Counted from the stretch's first letter, positions 38,315 to 50,401 are shown. The stretch: DNA of 64,000 nucleotides from Nitratireductor soli (GCF_001050155.1 NZ_LFVY01000006.1:1-64000), one strand, 5' to 3'. The notes: generated by a model not told the origin, from the letters alone. Program-made: numbers and translations.

Positions 38315-38991
38315 GCGGGCATTGGGCGCTCGTTCCCGTCAAACGCCTGGAGCGGGCGAAGTCGCGGCTGTCGCCGCTGCTTGGTGCGGCCGAGCGGATG
38401 GAACTCGCCGGCGCCATGCTGCGCGACGTGCTCGGCATGCTGGCGGATGTCGAGCGGCTGGACGGCATAGCGCTCATCACCAACGACCCGCAGGCGATGC
38501 ATCTGGCCCGCTTGGCCGGTGCGACGATCGTGCCGGACAGGATCGAGGCCGGGACCAACGAGGCGGTGCTGCAGGGTCTAGAGTGGCTGCGGCCGCGCGC
38601 CGGGGCCAGCGCCATCGTCGTGCCCGGCGACATCCCGTTCGCCACCGCCGCCGAGATCAACGCCGTGGCCGAGGCGATGGACAGCCATGCGGTCGTGCTG
38701 GCGCCGGCGCTGCGCGACGGCGGCACCAATTTGCTCGGCATGAAGCCATCGGACGCGATGCTGCCGGCGTTCGGCGAAAGCAGCTTTGCGCGGCACTTGG
38801 CCGCGGCGCGGGCGGCGGGCATCGAGCCGCGCATCCTGCATCTCGAGGGGGCGGGGCACGACATCGACGTGTCGTCCGATCTTTTCTGCAGCGCCGAGGG
38901 TGGCACGGCGACGCGCCTGTTTCTCGAACGCCTGGCGCAACGCAACCCCATGCCGGCGACGGCGTGGCCGAAGGAGGAATTGCAGCCATGA
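38311..38991 (+). CDS. cofC: Phospho-acid guanylyltransferase CofC
   Basis: CofC activates a three-carbon phospho-acid with GTP for CofD. The 226-residue protein has the nucleotidyltransferase start WALVPVKRLERAKSRLSP, ALITNDPQAMHLARLAGA, the metal-binding-type VVPGDIPF and LAPALRDGGTNLLGM. ATG at 38311 overlaps the cofD stop, and the stop overlaps the fbiC start; AAGGAGG lies near the end for fbiC. Confidence 0.93.
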   Translation: MSGHWALVPVKRLERAKSRLSPLLGAAERMELAGAMLRDVLGMLADVERLDGIALITNDPQAMHLARLAGATIVPDRIEAGTNEAVLQGLEWLRPRAGASAIVVPGDIPFATAAEINAVAEAMDSHAVVLAPALRDGGTNLLGMKPSDAMLPAFGESSFARHLAAARAAGIEPRILHLEGAGHDIDVSSDLFCSAEGGTATRLFLERLAQRNPMPATAWPKEELQP

Positions 38992-41408
38992 CCAACCAGA
39001 TGCTGCTCAAGGATTTTCCGCTCGACCGGCGGCTCGAGCGCGACGAGGCGCTGAGCCTGATCGACACGACCGAGCTGCAGCCGCTGCTGGCGGCCGCCGC
39101 GCGGCGGCGCGACGCCGGTCATGGGGAGCGCGTGTCCTATTCGCGCAAGGTGTTCATCCCGTTGACGCAGCTTTGCCGCGACGTCTGTCACTACTGCACC
39201 TTCGCCCATCCGCCGCGCAAGGGCGAGAAGGCTTTCCTGACGCGCGACGAGGTGCTGGCGATCGCCGAGGCGGGCAAGCGGGCGGGCTGCAAGGAGGCGC
39301 TGTTCACGCTTGGCGACAAGCCGGAGCTGCGCTACCGGATCGCCCGCGAGGAACTGGCGGCGCTCGGGCACGAGACGACGCTGTCCTATCTGGCCGAAAT
39401 GGCGGACCTGGTGTGGCGGGAAACGGGACTGCTGCCGCATCTCAATCCGGGCCTGCTCAACGACGAGGATTTTCGCGCGCTGCGGCCGGTGTCGATTTCG
39501 CAAGGCATCATGCTGGAGAGCATTTCCGGGCGGCTGTGCGGCAAGGGAAGGCCGCATTACGGCTCGCCGGACAAGATTCCGGCCGCCCGCATCGACACGA
39601 TGCGGCTGGCGGGGGAACATGCGGTGCCGTTCACCTCCGGCATCCTGATCGGCATCGGCGAGACGCGCGAGGAGCGCATCGATTCGCTTCTGGCCTTGCG
39701 CGACCTGAACGATGCGCAGGGGCATATCCAGGAAATCATCGTGCAGAATTTCCGGCCCAAGCCCGGCACGCTGATGCATGATGTGGAGGCGCCGCCGCTC
39801 GACGATCATCTGTGGACCATCGCCATGGCGCGGCTCCTGTTCGAACCGGAGATGAACATCCAGGCGCCGCCGAACTTGAGCCCCGGCGCGCTGAAGCAGC
39901 TGGTCGATGCCGGCATCAACGATTGGGGCGGCGTCTCGCCGGTGACCCCCGACCATGTCAACCCGGAAGCGCCGTGGCCGCACCTGGAGGAGTTGGCGAA
40001 GGCGACGGAAGCCGCCGGCAAGGTTTTGACCGAGCGACTGGCGATCTATCCCTCCCACGCCCGTGATGCGCTGAAATGGGTCGATGCGCAAATGCGCACG
40101 CCGCTCTACAACCTGATCGACGCCGACGGTTGGCCGCGCACCGACGATTGGTGTCCGGGCCGCCAGGATGCGCCGCCGGTGGTGGACGCCGCGCTGGTGA
40201 AGCCGGCCATGCCGGCGAAGGCGGGCTCCGATATCCAGGCGATCCTCGACAGGGCGCAGGATGGCGTGCCGCTCGGCGAAGCCGAGATCGTCCGGCTGTT
40301 TCGGGCGCGCGGCGCCGATTTTTCCGCCGTCTGCCAGGCGGCTGACGATTTGCGCCGCCGGGTGAACGGCGACGTGGTCAGCTATGTCGTGACGCGCAAC
40401 ATCAATTACACCAACATCTGCTACTTCAAGTGCCAGTTCTGTGCCTTCTCGAAGGGCAAGCTCAGCGAGAATCTGCGCGGCCGGCCCTATGACATCTCGA
40501 TGGAGGAGATCGCCGGGCGCGTGCGCGAGGCGTGGGAGCGCGGCGCAAGCGAAGTCTGCATGCAGGGCGGCATCCATCCGTCCTATACGGGCCAAAAGTA
40601 TCTCGACATCTGCGCGACGGTGCGGGAGGCGGTGCCGCAGATGCACCTGCACGCCTTCTCGCCGCTGGAGGTCTGGCAGGGCGCCCAGACGCTCGGCGTT
40701 CCGGTTGCCGAATTTCTTGCGCGCCTGCAGGAGGCGGGCCTGAAGAGCCTGCCGGGCACGGCGGCGGAAATCCTCGACGACGAGGTGCGCGCACTGCTCT
40801 GCGCCGACAAGATCAACACGCAGGAATGGCTCGACGTGATGCGCGCGGCGCATGGGCTCGGGCTGCGCTCGACGGCGACCATCATGTTCGGCCATATCGA
40901 CCGCTACGAGCATTGGGCGCGGCATCTGATGCGCGTGCGCGACCTGCAGATCGAAACCGGCGGGTTCACCGAGTTCGTGCCGCTGCCCTTCGTCCATATG
41001 GAAGCGCCGATCTATCTGAAGGGCCGGTCGCGGCCGGGCCCGACCTTCCGCGAATCGATCCTCGTGCACGCGGTGGCGCGGCTGGCGCTGCATCCGCACA
41101 TCACCAACATCCAGGCATCGTGGGTCAAGCTCGGGCCGGACGGCGTGCGGCATTGCCTGAATGCCGGCGTCAACGACCTCGGCGGCACGCTGATGGACGA
41201 GAGCATCTCGCGCTCGGCCGGCGCCAGCTACGGCCAGGAGATGACGCCGCAGCAGATGGAGCGGATCATCGTTTCCGCCGGCCGTCTGCCGCGCCTGCGC
41301 AACACGCTCTACGGCAATGCCGGCGCCGAGATTCGCGAGCGTGCCTTTGCAGCCGCGAGCGCCGGCGAAGCCGCCGAGCCGGTGCTTCAGATTGGCAGCA
41401 CCCACTGA
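38988..41408 (+). CDS. fbiC: Fo synthase, fused CofG-CofH (FbiC)
   Basis: FbiC makes the deazaflavin Fo from tyrosine and 5-amino-6-ribitylaminouracil by two radical-SAM reactions. The 806-residue protein carries two radical SAM domains: the CofG half (about 1-390) with the CxxxCxxC cluster motif C63, C67, C70 (CRDVCHYC), and the CofH half (about 420-806) with C478, C482, C485 (CYFKCQFC). The fused form is known from actinobacteria and some proteobacteria; archaea and cyanobacteria have separate proteins. An AAGGAGG precedes the ATG, which overlaps the cofC stop. Confidence 0.96.
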   Translation: MTNQMLLKDFPLDRRLERDEALSLIDTTELQPLLAAAARRRDAGHGERVSYSRKVFIPLTQLCRDVCHYCTFAHPPRKGEKAFLTRDEVLAIAEAGKRAGCKEALFTLGDKPELRYRIAREELAALGHETTLSYLAEMADLVWRETGLLPHLNPGLLNDEDFRALRPVSISQGIMLESISGRLCGKGRPHYGSPDKIPAARIDTMRLAGEHAVPFTSGILIGIGETREERIDSLLALRDLNDAQGHIQEIIVQNFRPKPGTLMHDVEAPPLDDHLWTIAMARLLFEPEMNIQAPPNLSPGALKQLVDAGINDWGGVSPVTPDHVNPEAPWPHLEELAKATEAAGKVLTERLAIYPSHARDALKWVDAQMRTPLYNLIDADGWPRTDDWCPGRQDAPPVVDAALVKPAMPAKAGSDIQAILDRAQDGVPLGEAEIVRLFRARGADFSAVCQAADDLRRRVNGDVVSYVVTRNINYTNICYFKCQFCAFSKGKLSENLRGRPYDISMEEIAGRVREAWERGASEVCMQGGIHPSYTGQKYLDICATVREAVPQMHLHAFSPLEVWQGAQTLGVPVAEFLARLQEAGLKSLPGTAAEILDDEVRALLCADKINTQEWLDVMRAAHGLGLRSTATIMFGHIDRYEHWARHLMRVRDLQIETGGFTEFVPLPFVHMEAPIYLKGRSRPGPTFRESILVHAVARLALHPHITNIQASWVKLGPDGVRHCLNAGVNDLGGTLMDESISRSAGASYGQEMTPQQMERIIVSAGRLPRLRNTLYGNAGAEIRERAFAAASAGEAAEPVLQIGSTH

Positions 41409-41553
41409 CGCAGCCGCCCGAAACAGCGATTGGTTTCGGCACGCGTGGCTTGCCGATTCAATGACTTACGGCATTGTCGCGGATCCGGGCGGATGCGCGG
41501 CGGCATGGGTTTTCCCCAGGCGGCCTTGACCTGGAAGATTCTTACCATCAAGT

Positions 41554-41577
41554 AGACATACTATTATTAGTATGATA
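41554..41577. promoter_or_regulatory. Regulon operator upstream of the PLP/CoA-transferase/LLM operon
   Basis: The right arm TTAGTATGATA (41567-41577) is identical to that of the best copy; the left arm AGACATACTAT matches 7 of 11. The site is 50 bases before the ATG of the PLP enzyme. Confidence 0.7.
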
Positions 41578-41627
41578 GGTTGACTTAGCTGCTGACGGGT
41601 AGCGGCCAGGGATTGGAGCAGGGTGCC

Positions 41628-43130
<1,503 letters not shown>

Positions 43131-43169
43131 CACGCGGCGGTTTTCCGCCGGACGAAGAGGAGAGTGTTT

Positions 43170-44135
43170 GTGCTTGAAGCCCAAGTAGAGCCCTATGACA
43201 GGCTCAGGGAGAAAATGGCGGCCCGCGACCGGAGCCTGCGCGAAAAGGTCATGTCTCTGGAGGAGGCTGGCTCGTTCGTCCAGGATGGCATGAAGGTCGG
43301 CATCGGCGGCTCGACCATGTCGCGCACGCCGATGGCGATGATCTGGCAGTTGATCCGGCAGCGCCGCAAGAACCTGTCGTGCTCGCGGGCGATCGTCTCG
43401 ACCGATGGCGATCTGCTGTTCGGTTCGGGCGCATCGGACCACATCATCGCAAGCTGGTTCGCGCAAGGGATCCTGTGGGGCCTGTCGAAGGTGCTCCGCC
43501 ACCATGTCGAGAATGAGGGCAAGAACTACGAGGAATGGAGCCATATGGGCGTCGGCATGCGGTTCCGCGCCGGCGGCATGGGCGTGCCGTTCCTGCCGAT
43601 GCGGGCGATGCTCGGATCGGACGTGCTCGGCCAGCGGCCGGAGGCGAAGGAGATCGACTGTCCGTTCACCGGCGAGCGCATCCTGCTGGTGCCGGCGCTC
43701 AATCCGGACGTGGCGCTGATCCATGTGCAACGCTGCGACGCCTATGGCAATGCGCAGATCGACGGACTGCAGTTCATGGACATCGACCTGGCGCTGGCCG
43801 CCGACCGGGTGATCCTGACGACGGAACGGATCGTCTCCAACGACCAGATCCGCCGCGCACCGGACCAGACGAAGATCCCGTTCTTCTGCGTCGATGCGGT
43901 GGTCGAGGTGCCGTACGGCTCGGCGCCGCACGAGTGCTACGGCCTGTACGAGCCGATGATGAAGCACATGGAAGCCTATGTGAAACAGGTCAATGCCGCT
44001 CCGGTGGAGGGCATGCGGGCCTATCTCGACAAGTATTTCCACGAGCCGAAATCCTGGAACGACTACCTCGCCCTGATCGGCATGGAGGAACTTCTCGAGG
44101 CGAGCCAGCGGGGCCGGAGCATCTACAATGACTGA
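43170..44135 (+). CDS. CoA-transferase subunit A (GctA-like)
   Basis: This is the alpha subunit of a family I CoA-transferase, about 321 residues, close in size to glutaconate CoA-transferase GctA. It has the glycine motif VGIGGSTMSRTPMAM, ILLVPALNPDVALIHVQRCD and YGNAQIDG. The start is GTG at 43170, eight bases after GAGGAG; a GTG at 43164 is also in frame. It overlaps the B subunit by eight bases. It probably transfers CoA to a dicarboxylic acid from the pathway; a CoA-ring hydrolase like IpdAB is an alternative. Confidence 0.9.
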   Translation: MLEAQVEPYDRLREKMAARDRSLREKVMSLEEAGSFVQDGMKVGIGGSTMSRTPMAMIWQLIRQRRKNLSCSRAIVSTDGDLLFGSGASDHIIASWFAQGILWGLSKVLRHHVENEGKNYEEWSHMGVGMRFRAGGMGVPFLPMRAMLGSDVLGQRPEAKEIDCPFTGERILLVPALNPDVALIHVQRCDAYGNAQIDGLQFMDIDLALAADRVILTTERIVSNDQIRRAPDQTKIPFFCVDAVVEVPYGSAPHECYGLYEPMMKHMEAYVKQVNAAPVEGMRAYLDKYFHEPKSWNDYLALIGMEELLEASQRGRSIYND

Positions 44136-44898
44136 AGCGCGAAACTACACCGCAGCCGAAATCCTGCCGATCCTCAGCGCACGGCAATTGCGCGACGGGA
44201 TGGTGGTGTTCGCCGGCGTCGGCACGCCGCTTCTGGCGGCCACGCTCGCTCAACGCCTCAACTGCCCGCGGCTGACCATCCTGTTCGAGGGCGGCGTCGT
44301 CGGCGCTTTCGTCGAGCCGGGCAAACTGCCGCCATCGACCAACGACCAGCGCTGCACGCGGCGCGCCAACATGGTGCTGGGCAGCTCGGACGTGCTGCTT
44401 CTCTTGCAGCGCGGCTATGTCGACATGGGCTTCATGGGCGGGGCGCAGATCGACCAGTTCGGCAATCTGAACTCGTCCTTCATCGGCGATCCGGCAGCGC
44501 CCAAGACGCGCCTGCCGGGGACCGGCGGCGGCAACGACATTTCCAGCCTGACCAACATGATCGTCGCCATGAAGCACGAGAAGCGGCGCTTCGTCGAACA
44601 TGTCGACTTCATCACCAGTCCGGGCTTCATCCGCGGCGGCACCAGCCGGCGCGACAGCGGCCTGCCGGCCGGCGGCATGTTCCGGGTGATCACCGAACTG
44701 GCAATCTTCGGCTTCGACGAGACGACGCGGCGCATGAAGGTCCTGGCGCTGAACCCCGGCGTAAGCCGCGAGGAGGTTCAGGACAACACCGGCTTCACGC
44801 TCGATTTCGACGACGAGACCGCCATCACCGAGCCGCCGACGGAAACGGAACTGCAGGTTCTGCGGGAACTCGATTCCGAGCGCCTGTTCATCGCTTAA
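44128..44898 (+). CDS. CoA-transferase subunit B (GctB-like)
   Basis: This is the beta subunit, 256 residues. E54 in ILFEGGVVG falls at the same number as the catalytic glutamate of Acidaminococcus glutaconate CoA-transferase (beta Glu54), which forms the glutamyl-CoA intermediate. This supports true CoA-transferase activity; IpdB-type hydrolases lack it. Other landmarks are MGFMGGAQIDQFGNLNSSFI and the TGGGNDI motif. Its start overlaps the A subunit. The LLM gene follows 19 bases later. Confidence 0.9.
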   Translation: MTEARNYTAAEILPILSARQLRDGMVVFAGVGTPLLAATLAQRLNCPRLTILFEGGVVGAFVEPGKLPPSTNDQRCTRRANMVLGSSDVLLLLQRGYVDMGFMGGAQIDQFGNLNSSFIGDPAAPKTRLPGTGGGNDISSLTNMIVAMKHEKRRFVEHVDFITSPGFIRGGTSRRDSGLPAGGMFRVITELAIFGFDETTRRMKVLALNPGVSREEVQDNTGFTLDFDDETAITEPPTETELQVLRELDSERLFIA

Positions 44899-44917
44899 GA
44901 TATTTGGAGGAAGATGA

Positions 44918-45871
44918 ATGACTGAATTGTCCAACACGTTCGGCGTCGCCGCGCGCAATTTCAAAGCCTATCCGGAAATGCCGAACGCGCGCGAACTCGT
45001 CGACTACGGCGTATGGGTCGAGGAACTCGGCTATGATTCCGTCTGGGTGTGGGATCACATGCTGCTCGGCGTCGAGCCGAACTTCCCGATCATCGATTCG
45101 CTGACGGTGCTGACCGGCATCGCCGCGCGCACCAAGCGCATCAAGATGGGCACGGGCATTCTCGTCCTGCCGCTGCGCAACCCGGTGGCGCTGGCCAAGC
45201 AATTGTCGAGCATGGATCAGCTTTCGGAAGGCCGCCTCGTCATGGGCATGGCGTCGGGCTGGTACAAGCGCGAATTCGACGCGGTCGGCGTGCCGTTCGA
45301 AAAACGCGGCAAGATCATGGACGAGAATCTGGAGATCATGCGCCGCCTGTGGACCGAGGAACTGGTCACCGGCGAATACATGAACCACAACATTTCCAAG
45401 GCGGTGATGTATCCCAAGCCGCACCAGAAGGAGATCCCGATCCTCATCGGCGGCTATGTCGATCGTGTGCTGAAGCGGGCGGCGACCGTCGGCGACGGCT
45501 GGCTGACCTATTTCTACCGCGCCGAGGATTTCAAGAAGTCGTGGGACAAGATCCGCAACTTCGCGACGGAAGCCGGCAAGGATCCCGACACGCTGAAGAA
45601 CGCCTCGCAGCTGCCGATCTATATCGGCAAGTCGAAAGCGGCGGTCCAGGACGACATGATGGACTGGCTGAACAAGGAATGGGATTTCCCCGAGCACAGC
45701 GACTGCACGCGCGACAGCGCCGTGATGGGCTCGGTCGACGAATGCGTCGAGCAGCTGCGCGCGCATATCGACGCCGGCGTGCAGAAGATCATTTTCGTCC
45801 CCTACAAGTACCAGAAGGACCAGGTGGAGACGATCGCCAAGGAGATCATCCCGCGCCTGAAGGCGCTCTAA
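44918..45871 (+). CDS. LLM-class F420-dependent oxidoreductase
   Basis: This is a luciferase-like TIM-barrel enzyme, 317 residues, related to methylenetetrahydromethanopterin reductase (Mer) and other F420-using members. Visible segments are LGYDSVWVWDHMLLG, IKMGTGILVLPLRNPVALAK, MGMASGWYKREFDAVGVPF and ILIGGYVDRVLKRAATVGDGW. As the only LLM enzyme here and next to a full F420 pathway, it is the likely consumer of F420H2, probably reducing a pathway intermediate. A TTGGAGGAAG precedes the ATG. FMN-dependent relatives exist, so F420 use is inferred from family and context. Confidence 0.88.
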   Translation: MTELSNTFGVAARNFKAYPEMPNARELVDYGVWVEELGYDSVWVWDHMLLGVEPNFPIIDSLTVLTGIAARTKRIKMGTGILVLPLRNPVALAKQLSSMDQLSEGRLVMGMASGWYKREFDAVGVPFEKRGKIMDENLEIMRRLWTEELVTGEYMNHNISKAVMYPKPHQKEIPILIGGYVDRVLKRAATVGDGWLTYFYRAEDFKKSWDKIRNFATEAGKDPDTLKNASQLPIYIGKSKAAVQDDMMDWLNKEWDFPEHSDCTRDSAVMGSVDECVEQLRAHIDAGVQKIIFVPYKYQKDQVETIAKEIIPRLKAL

Positions 45872-45884
45872 CACTTTGAATCTA

Positions 45885-45930
45885 TGCATCGTGCTTTCCA
45901 AAAATCGATTCCGATTTTCGGGCCGATGCA
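45885..45930. repeat. Nested inverted repeat between the LLM and M20 genes
   Basis: An outer pair TGCATCG (45885-45891) and CGATGCA (45924-45930) encloses an inner pair AAAATCG (45901-45907) and CGATTTT (45912-45918). Similar elements occur between genes in rhizobia. It may form a processing or transcript-stability hairpin inside the operon or mark its end. Confidence 0.6.
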
Positions 45931-46006
45931 ATAGGCCGAAGCGAAAGCATCTCCGCCGTCCGGCAACGGGCGGCGGAACCCGTCCATTCGAAAGCGGAAG
46001 AAATCC

Positions 46007-47290
46007 ATGACCGACCCCAACCGCCAAAAGATCATCGACAAGATCGAGGCTTCGCGCGACCAAGCCGTCAAACTGCTGCAGGACATGGTCACCATCCCCA
46101 GCGTGACCGGCGACGAGGCCGCCATCCAGAAATTCATGCACGACTACCTGGCCGGCATCGGCCTCGACGTCGACATGTGGGAAACCGACTGGGACGAACT
46201 GAAGAAACATCCCGGCTACCGGCCCGTGGCGCGCGGCTATGAGGGCCGCCCGAACATCGTTGCGACGCTGAAGGGCACGGGCGGCGGCCGCTCGCTGCTG
46301 CTCAACGGCCATACGGACGTGATACCCGTCGGCGACGGCGAGGGCTGGAGCGACAATCCGTGGTCGGCCACCATCAAGGAAGGCCGCATCTACGGACGCG
46401 GCTCCTGCGACATGAAGAGCGGCGTGGCGAGCCACGTGCTGGCCGTGCAGTATCTGAAGGAACTCGGCCTGACGCCGAAGGGCGATGTGATGATCAACAT
46501 CGTCATCGACGAGGAGGTCAGCGGCCACGGCACGCTCGACACGGTCATGCGCGGCTACAAGGCCGATGCCGGCATTTCCGGCGAGACCAGCGACCTGCAT
46601 GTGCAGCCCGCCTGCATCGGCCGCATCTGGTTCGAAATCGAAATCCAGGGCAAGCCGGCCGGCGTCCAGCAGCGCTATCTGGGCATCAGCGGCATCGAGC
46701 TCGGCTACAAGATCTGCAAGGCGGTGCAGGAGCTTGAGGATGAGCGCGTGGCGACCGTCACGCATCCGCTTTATCCGAGCGCTATCGATTCGCTGCCCTG
46801 CCTGATCGGCAGTTTCCAGGCGGGCAACTATCCGAGCGCCTTCCCGGCGACGGCGCTGCTCAAGGGCTCGATCGGCACGGTTCCCAGCGAAGACCATGAA
46901 GGGGTCAAGCAGAGCCTGGTCGACAAGATCGCCGCCGTGGCGGCGCAAGACCCGTGGATGAAGGACCATCCGCCGGTGGTGCGCTTCGTCGGCTACGATG
47001 CGGAGGCTTCCGAAATTCCGCGCGAGCACGCGATCGTCGACACGGTGTCGCGCACCTATACCGAGGTGACCGGCAAGCAACCGACCATCAGCGGCCGGCA
47101 GGGCGCCGCCGACACGCGCTTCCTCAACAGCTATGGCGAGACGCCGACGGTGATCTTCGGTCCCGGCTCGACGGCGGTGATGCATGCCAATGACGAGTAT
47201 GTGTCGATCGACGACTACATCACCTCGATCAAGGTGATGGCGCTGTCGATTTACGACTGGTGCAACAGCGAGGCGCAAAAGGCGTCCTGA
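46007..47290 (+). CDS. M20 family amidohydrolase/deacylase (ArgE/DapE-type)
   Basis: This is a di-zinc hydrolase of amide or N-acyl bonds, 427 residues. Metal and catalytic residues are visible: H102 and D104 (NGHTDV), D135 (GSCDMKSG), E169/E170 (IDEEVSG), E193 (GETSD) and H393 near the C-terminus. The dimerisation-domain position that usually has AH (for example GxxAH) reads KPAGVQQRYLG, which is unusual. It may open a lactam or remove an acyl group from a nitrogen-containing intermediate. It lies 135 bases after the LLM gene with a hairpin between. Confidence 0.88.
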   Translation: MTDPNRQKIIDKIEASRDQAVKLLQDMVTIPSVTGDEAAIQKFMHDYLAGIGLDVDMWETDWDELKKHPGYRPVARGYEGRPNIVATLKGTGGGRSLLLNGHTDVIPVGDGEGWSDNPWSATIKEGRIYGRGSCDMKSGVASHVLAVQYLKELGLTPKGDVMINIVIDEEVSGHGTLDTVMRGYKADAGISGETSDLHVQPACIGRIWFEIEIQGKPAGVQQRYLGISGIELGYKICKAVQELEDERVATVTHPLYPSAIDSLPCLIGSFQAGNYPSAFPATALLKGSIGTVPSEDHEGVKQSLVDKIAAVAAQDPWMKDHPPVVRFVGYDAEASEIPREHAIVDTVSRTYTEVTGKQPTISGRQGAADTRFLNSYGETPTVIFGPGSTAVMHANDEYVSIDDYITSIKVMALSIYDWCNSEAQKAS

Positions 47291-47385
47291 TCACGTTTTC
47301 ACGCAGGCTGCAAAGCGGAAGGCGTCGCCATTGGCGGCGCCTTTTTCGTTGGTTCGTGGCGGTCAAAAATTGTGCTTATTGATTC

Positions 47386-47417
47386 TATCTTACTATAAAT
47401 AGGTTGACTGTAAGATA
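47386..47417. promoter_or_regulatory. Regulon operator upstream of pntAA
   Basis: TATCTTACTAT (47386-47396) matches 9 of 11 of the best left arm, and 47385-47402 reads CTATCTTACTATAAATAG. A second inverted half, GTAAGATA (47410-47417), is the exact complement of TATCTTAC (47386-47393). The site ends 84 bases before the preferred pntAA start. Confidence 0.65.
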
Positions 47418-47501
47418 GGTTTGTTCCAGATTGAAGGCGCATCCAGGGGCGGCGCGCCGGCATTCGGTCTCGCCCCGGGGTCCATCAAGGAGAGCATGGT
47501 C

Positions 47502-48635
47502 ATGCATATTGCGGTTTTGACCGACGGCGACACGCGGGTCGCCATCACCCCGGAGACGGTTCGGAAATACGAGGCGCTTGGGGGCAGGGTGGTGGTGCAG
47601 GGCGGCGCGGGAACGCGCGCCGGCATTTCCGACAGCGATTTCGAGACGGCGGGGGCGCGGGTCGCGCCGGACGCCGCAGCGGCGGTCCGCGACGCCGACA
47701 TCATCCTGGCCGTCAGCCGCCCCGAGGAAGCGATCATCCGCGCCTGCAAGCCGGGCGCGGCGCTGTTTGCGACGATGGATCCGCATCAGGCCAACGGCGC
47801 GCTGGAGGTGATGGCCGGGGCAGGGATCAGCGCCTTCGCCATGGAATTGATGCCGCGCATCACGCGGGCGCAATCGATGGACGTGCTGTCGAGCCAGGCA
47901 AGCCTTGCCGGTTATCGCGCCGTCATCGACGCGGCCTCGGAATTTCCTCGCCTGCTGCCGATGATGATGACCGCCGCCGGGACCATTCCGGCAGCGCAGA
48001 TCTTTGTCATGGGCGCCGGCGTGGCGGGCCTGCAGGCGATCGCCACGGCGCGCCGTCTTGGCGCTTCCGTTTCGGCGACCGACGTGCGGCCGGCCACCAA
48101 GGAGCAGGTCGCCTCGCTGGGCGCGAAATTCGTCGCCGTCGAGGATGACGAGTTCAAGGCGGCGGAAGCGGCCGGCGGTTATGCCAAGCAGATGTCCGAG
48201 GACTATCTGGCCAAGCAGGCCGAGCTCGTGACCGCCCACATCGCCAAGCAGGACATCGTCATCACCACGGCGCTGATCCCCGGCCGCGCGGCGCCGCGCC
48301 TGGTCACCAGGGCGATGATCGACGGCATGCGCGCCGGCTCGGTGCTGGTCGATCTCGCCGTCGAGCGCGGCGGCAATATCGAGGGCTCGAAGCCGGGCGA
48401 GGTGGTCGACGCCGGACGCCGCATCAAGATCATCGGCAATTCCAGCATCGACCGGATCGGCACCACGGCGTCCAGCCTCTATGCGCGCAATCTCTACAGT
48501 TTCGTCTCGACGCTGATCGACCGCGACAAGCCGGGATTGGCCATCGACTGGGACGACGAGCTGGTGAAAAGCACCAATCTGACGCGCGACGGGGCCATCG
48601 TCCATCCGGCCTTCGGCGGCGCCAAGCCCAACTGA
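47502..48635 (+). CDS. pntAA: NAD(P) transhydrogenase subunit alpha, part 1
   Basis: This is the NAD(H)-binding domain I subunit of the proton-translocating transhydrogenase, which makes NADPH from NADH at the expense of the proton gradient. The protein of about 377 residues has the Ald/PntA N-terminal pattern RVAITPETVRKYEALGG and the Rossmann motif GAGVAGLQAIATARRLGASV. ATG at 47502 is nine bases after AAGGAG and is preferred over ATG at 47496; the frame is open further upstream from a TTG inside the operator region. It is followed by pntAB and pntB. Confidence 0.94.
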   Translation: MHIAVLTDGDTRVAITPETVRKYEALGGRVVVQGGAGTRAGISDSDFETAGARVAPDAAAAVRDADIILAVSRPEEAIIRACKPGAALFATMDPHQANGALEVMAGAGISAFAMELMPRITRAQSMDVLSSQASLAGYRAVIDAASEFPRLLPMMMTAAGTIPAAQIFVMGAGVAGLQAIATARRLGASVSATDVRPATKEQVASLGAKFVAVEDDEFKAAEAAGGYAKQMSEDYLAKQAELVTAHIAKQDIVITTALIPGRAAPRLVTRAMIDGMRAGSVLVDLAVERGGNIEGSKPGEVVDAGRRIKIIGNSSIDRIGTTASSLYARNLYSFVSTLIDRDKPGLAIDWDDELVKSTNLTRDGAIVHPAFGGAKPN

Positions 48636-48704
48636 CGCTGGGCTTTCGGCAGGAGGCGAGAGGCTGACTGCCGGCTCTGCCCGCGCAATTTCTGGAGACC
48701 GTTC

Positions 48705-49012
48705 ATGACGTCCACCGCAATCATCCAACTTTTCGTCTTTCTGCTGGCAGGCTTTGTCGGCTTTCAGACCATCAGCCGCATTCCGCCGCTGCTGCACACG
48801 CCGCTTATGGCGGCGACCAACGCCATTTCCGGCATTTCGCTGGTGGCCTCGCTGGTGCTGGCCGGCGCCGACCAGAGCCTGCTCAGCACAGTCCTCGGCA
48901 CCATTGCCGTCGGCTGCGCCACCGCCAATGTGGTCGGCGGCTTCCTCATTACCGACCGCATGCTGGCGATGTTCAAGCCGGCGCGGCTCGAGGCGAAGGA
49001 GCAAATGAGCTC

Positions 49013-49016
<4 letters not shown>
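48705..49016 (+). CDS. pntAB: NAD(P) transhydrogenase subunit alpha, part 2
   Basis: This is a small membrane subunit, 103 residues with three hydrophobic segments, including GFQTISRIPPLLHTPLMAATN typical of PntAB. The split of alpha into two proteins follows the Rhodospirillum rubrum arrangement. Its stop overlaps the pntB start (ATGA). Confidence 0.94.

Positions 49017-50401
<1,385 letters not shown>

Noticed and set aside
38145-41405. A 1086-codon open frame on the minus strand opposite cofC and fbiC
   Set aside because: It lies entirely antisense to well-supported genes, is Arg/His/Ala-rich with no recognisable domain, and is typical of high-GC shadow frames.
44888-47278. Minus-strand open frame opposite the LLM and M20 genes
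   Set aside because: It is a low-complexity shadow frame over two well-supported genes.
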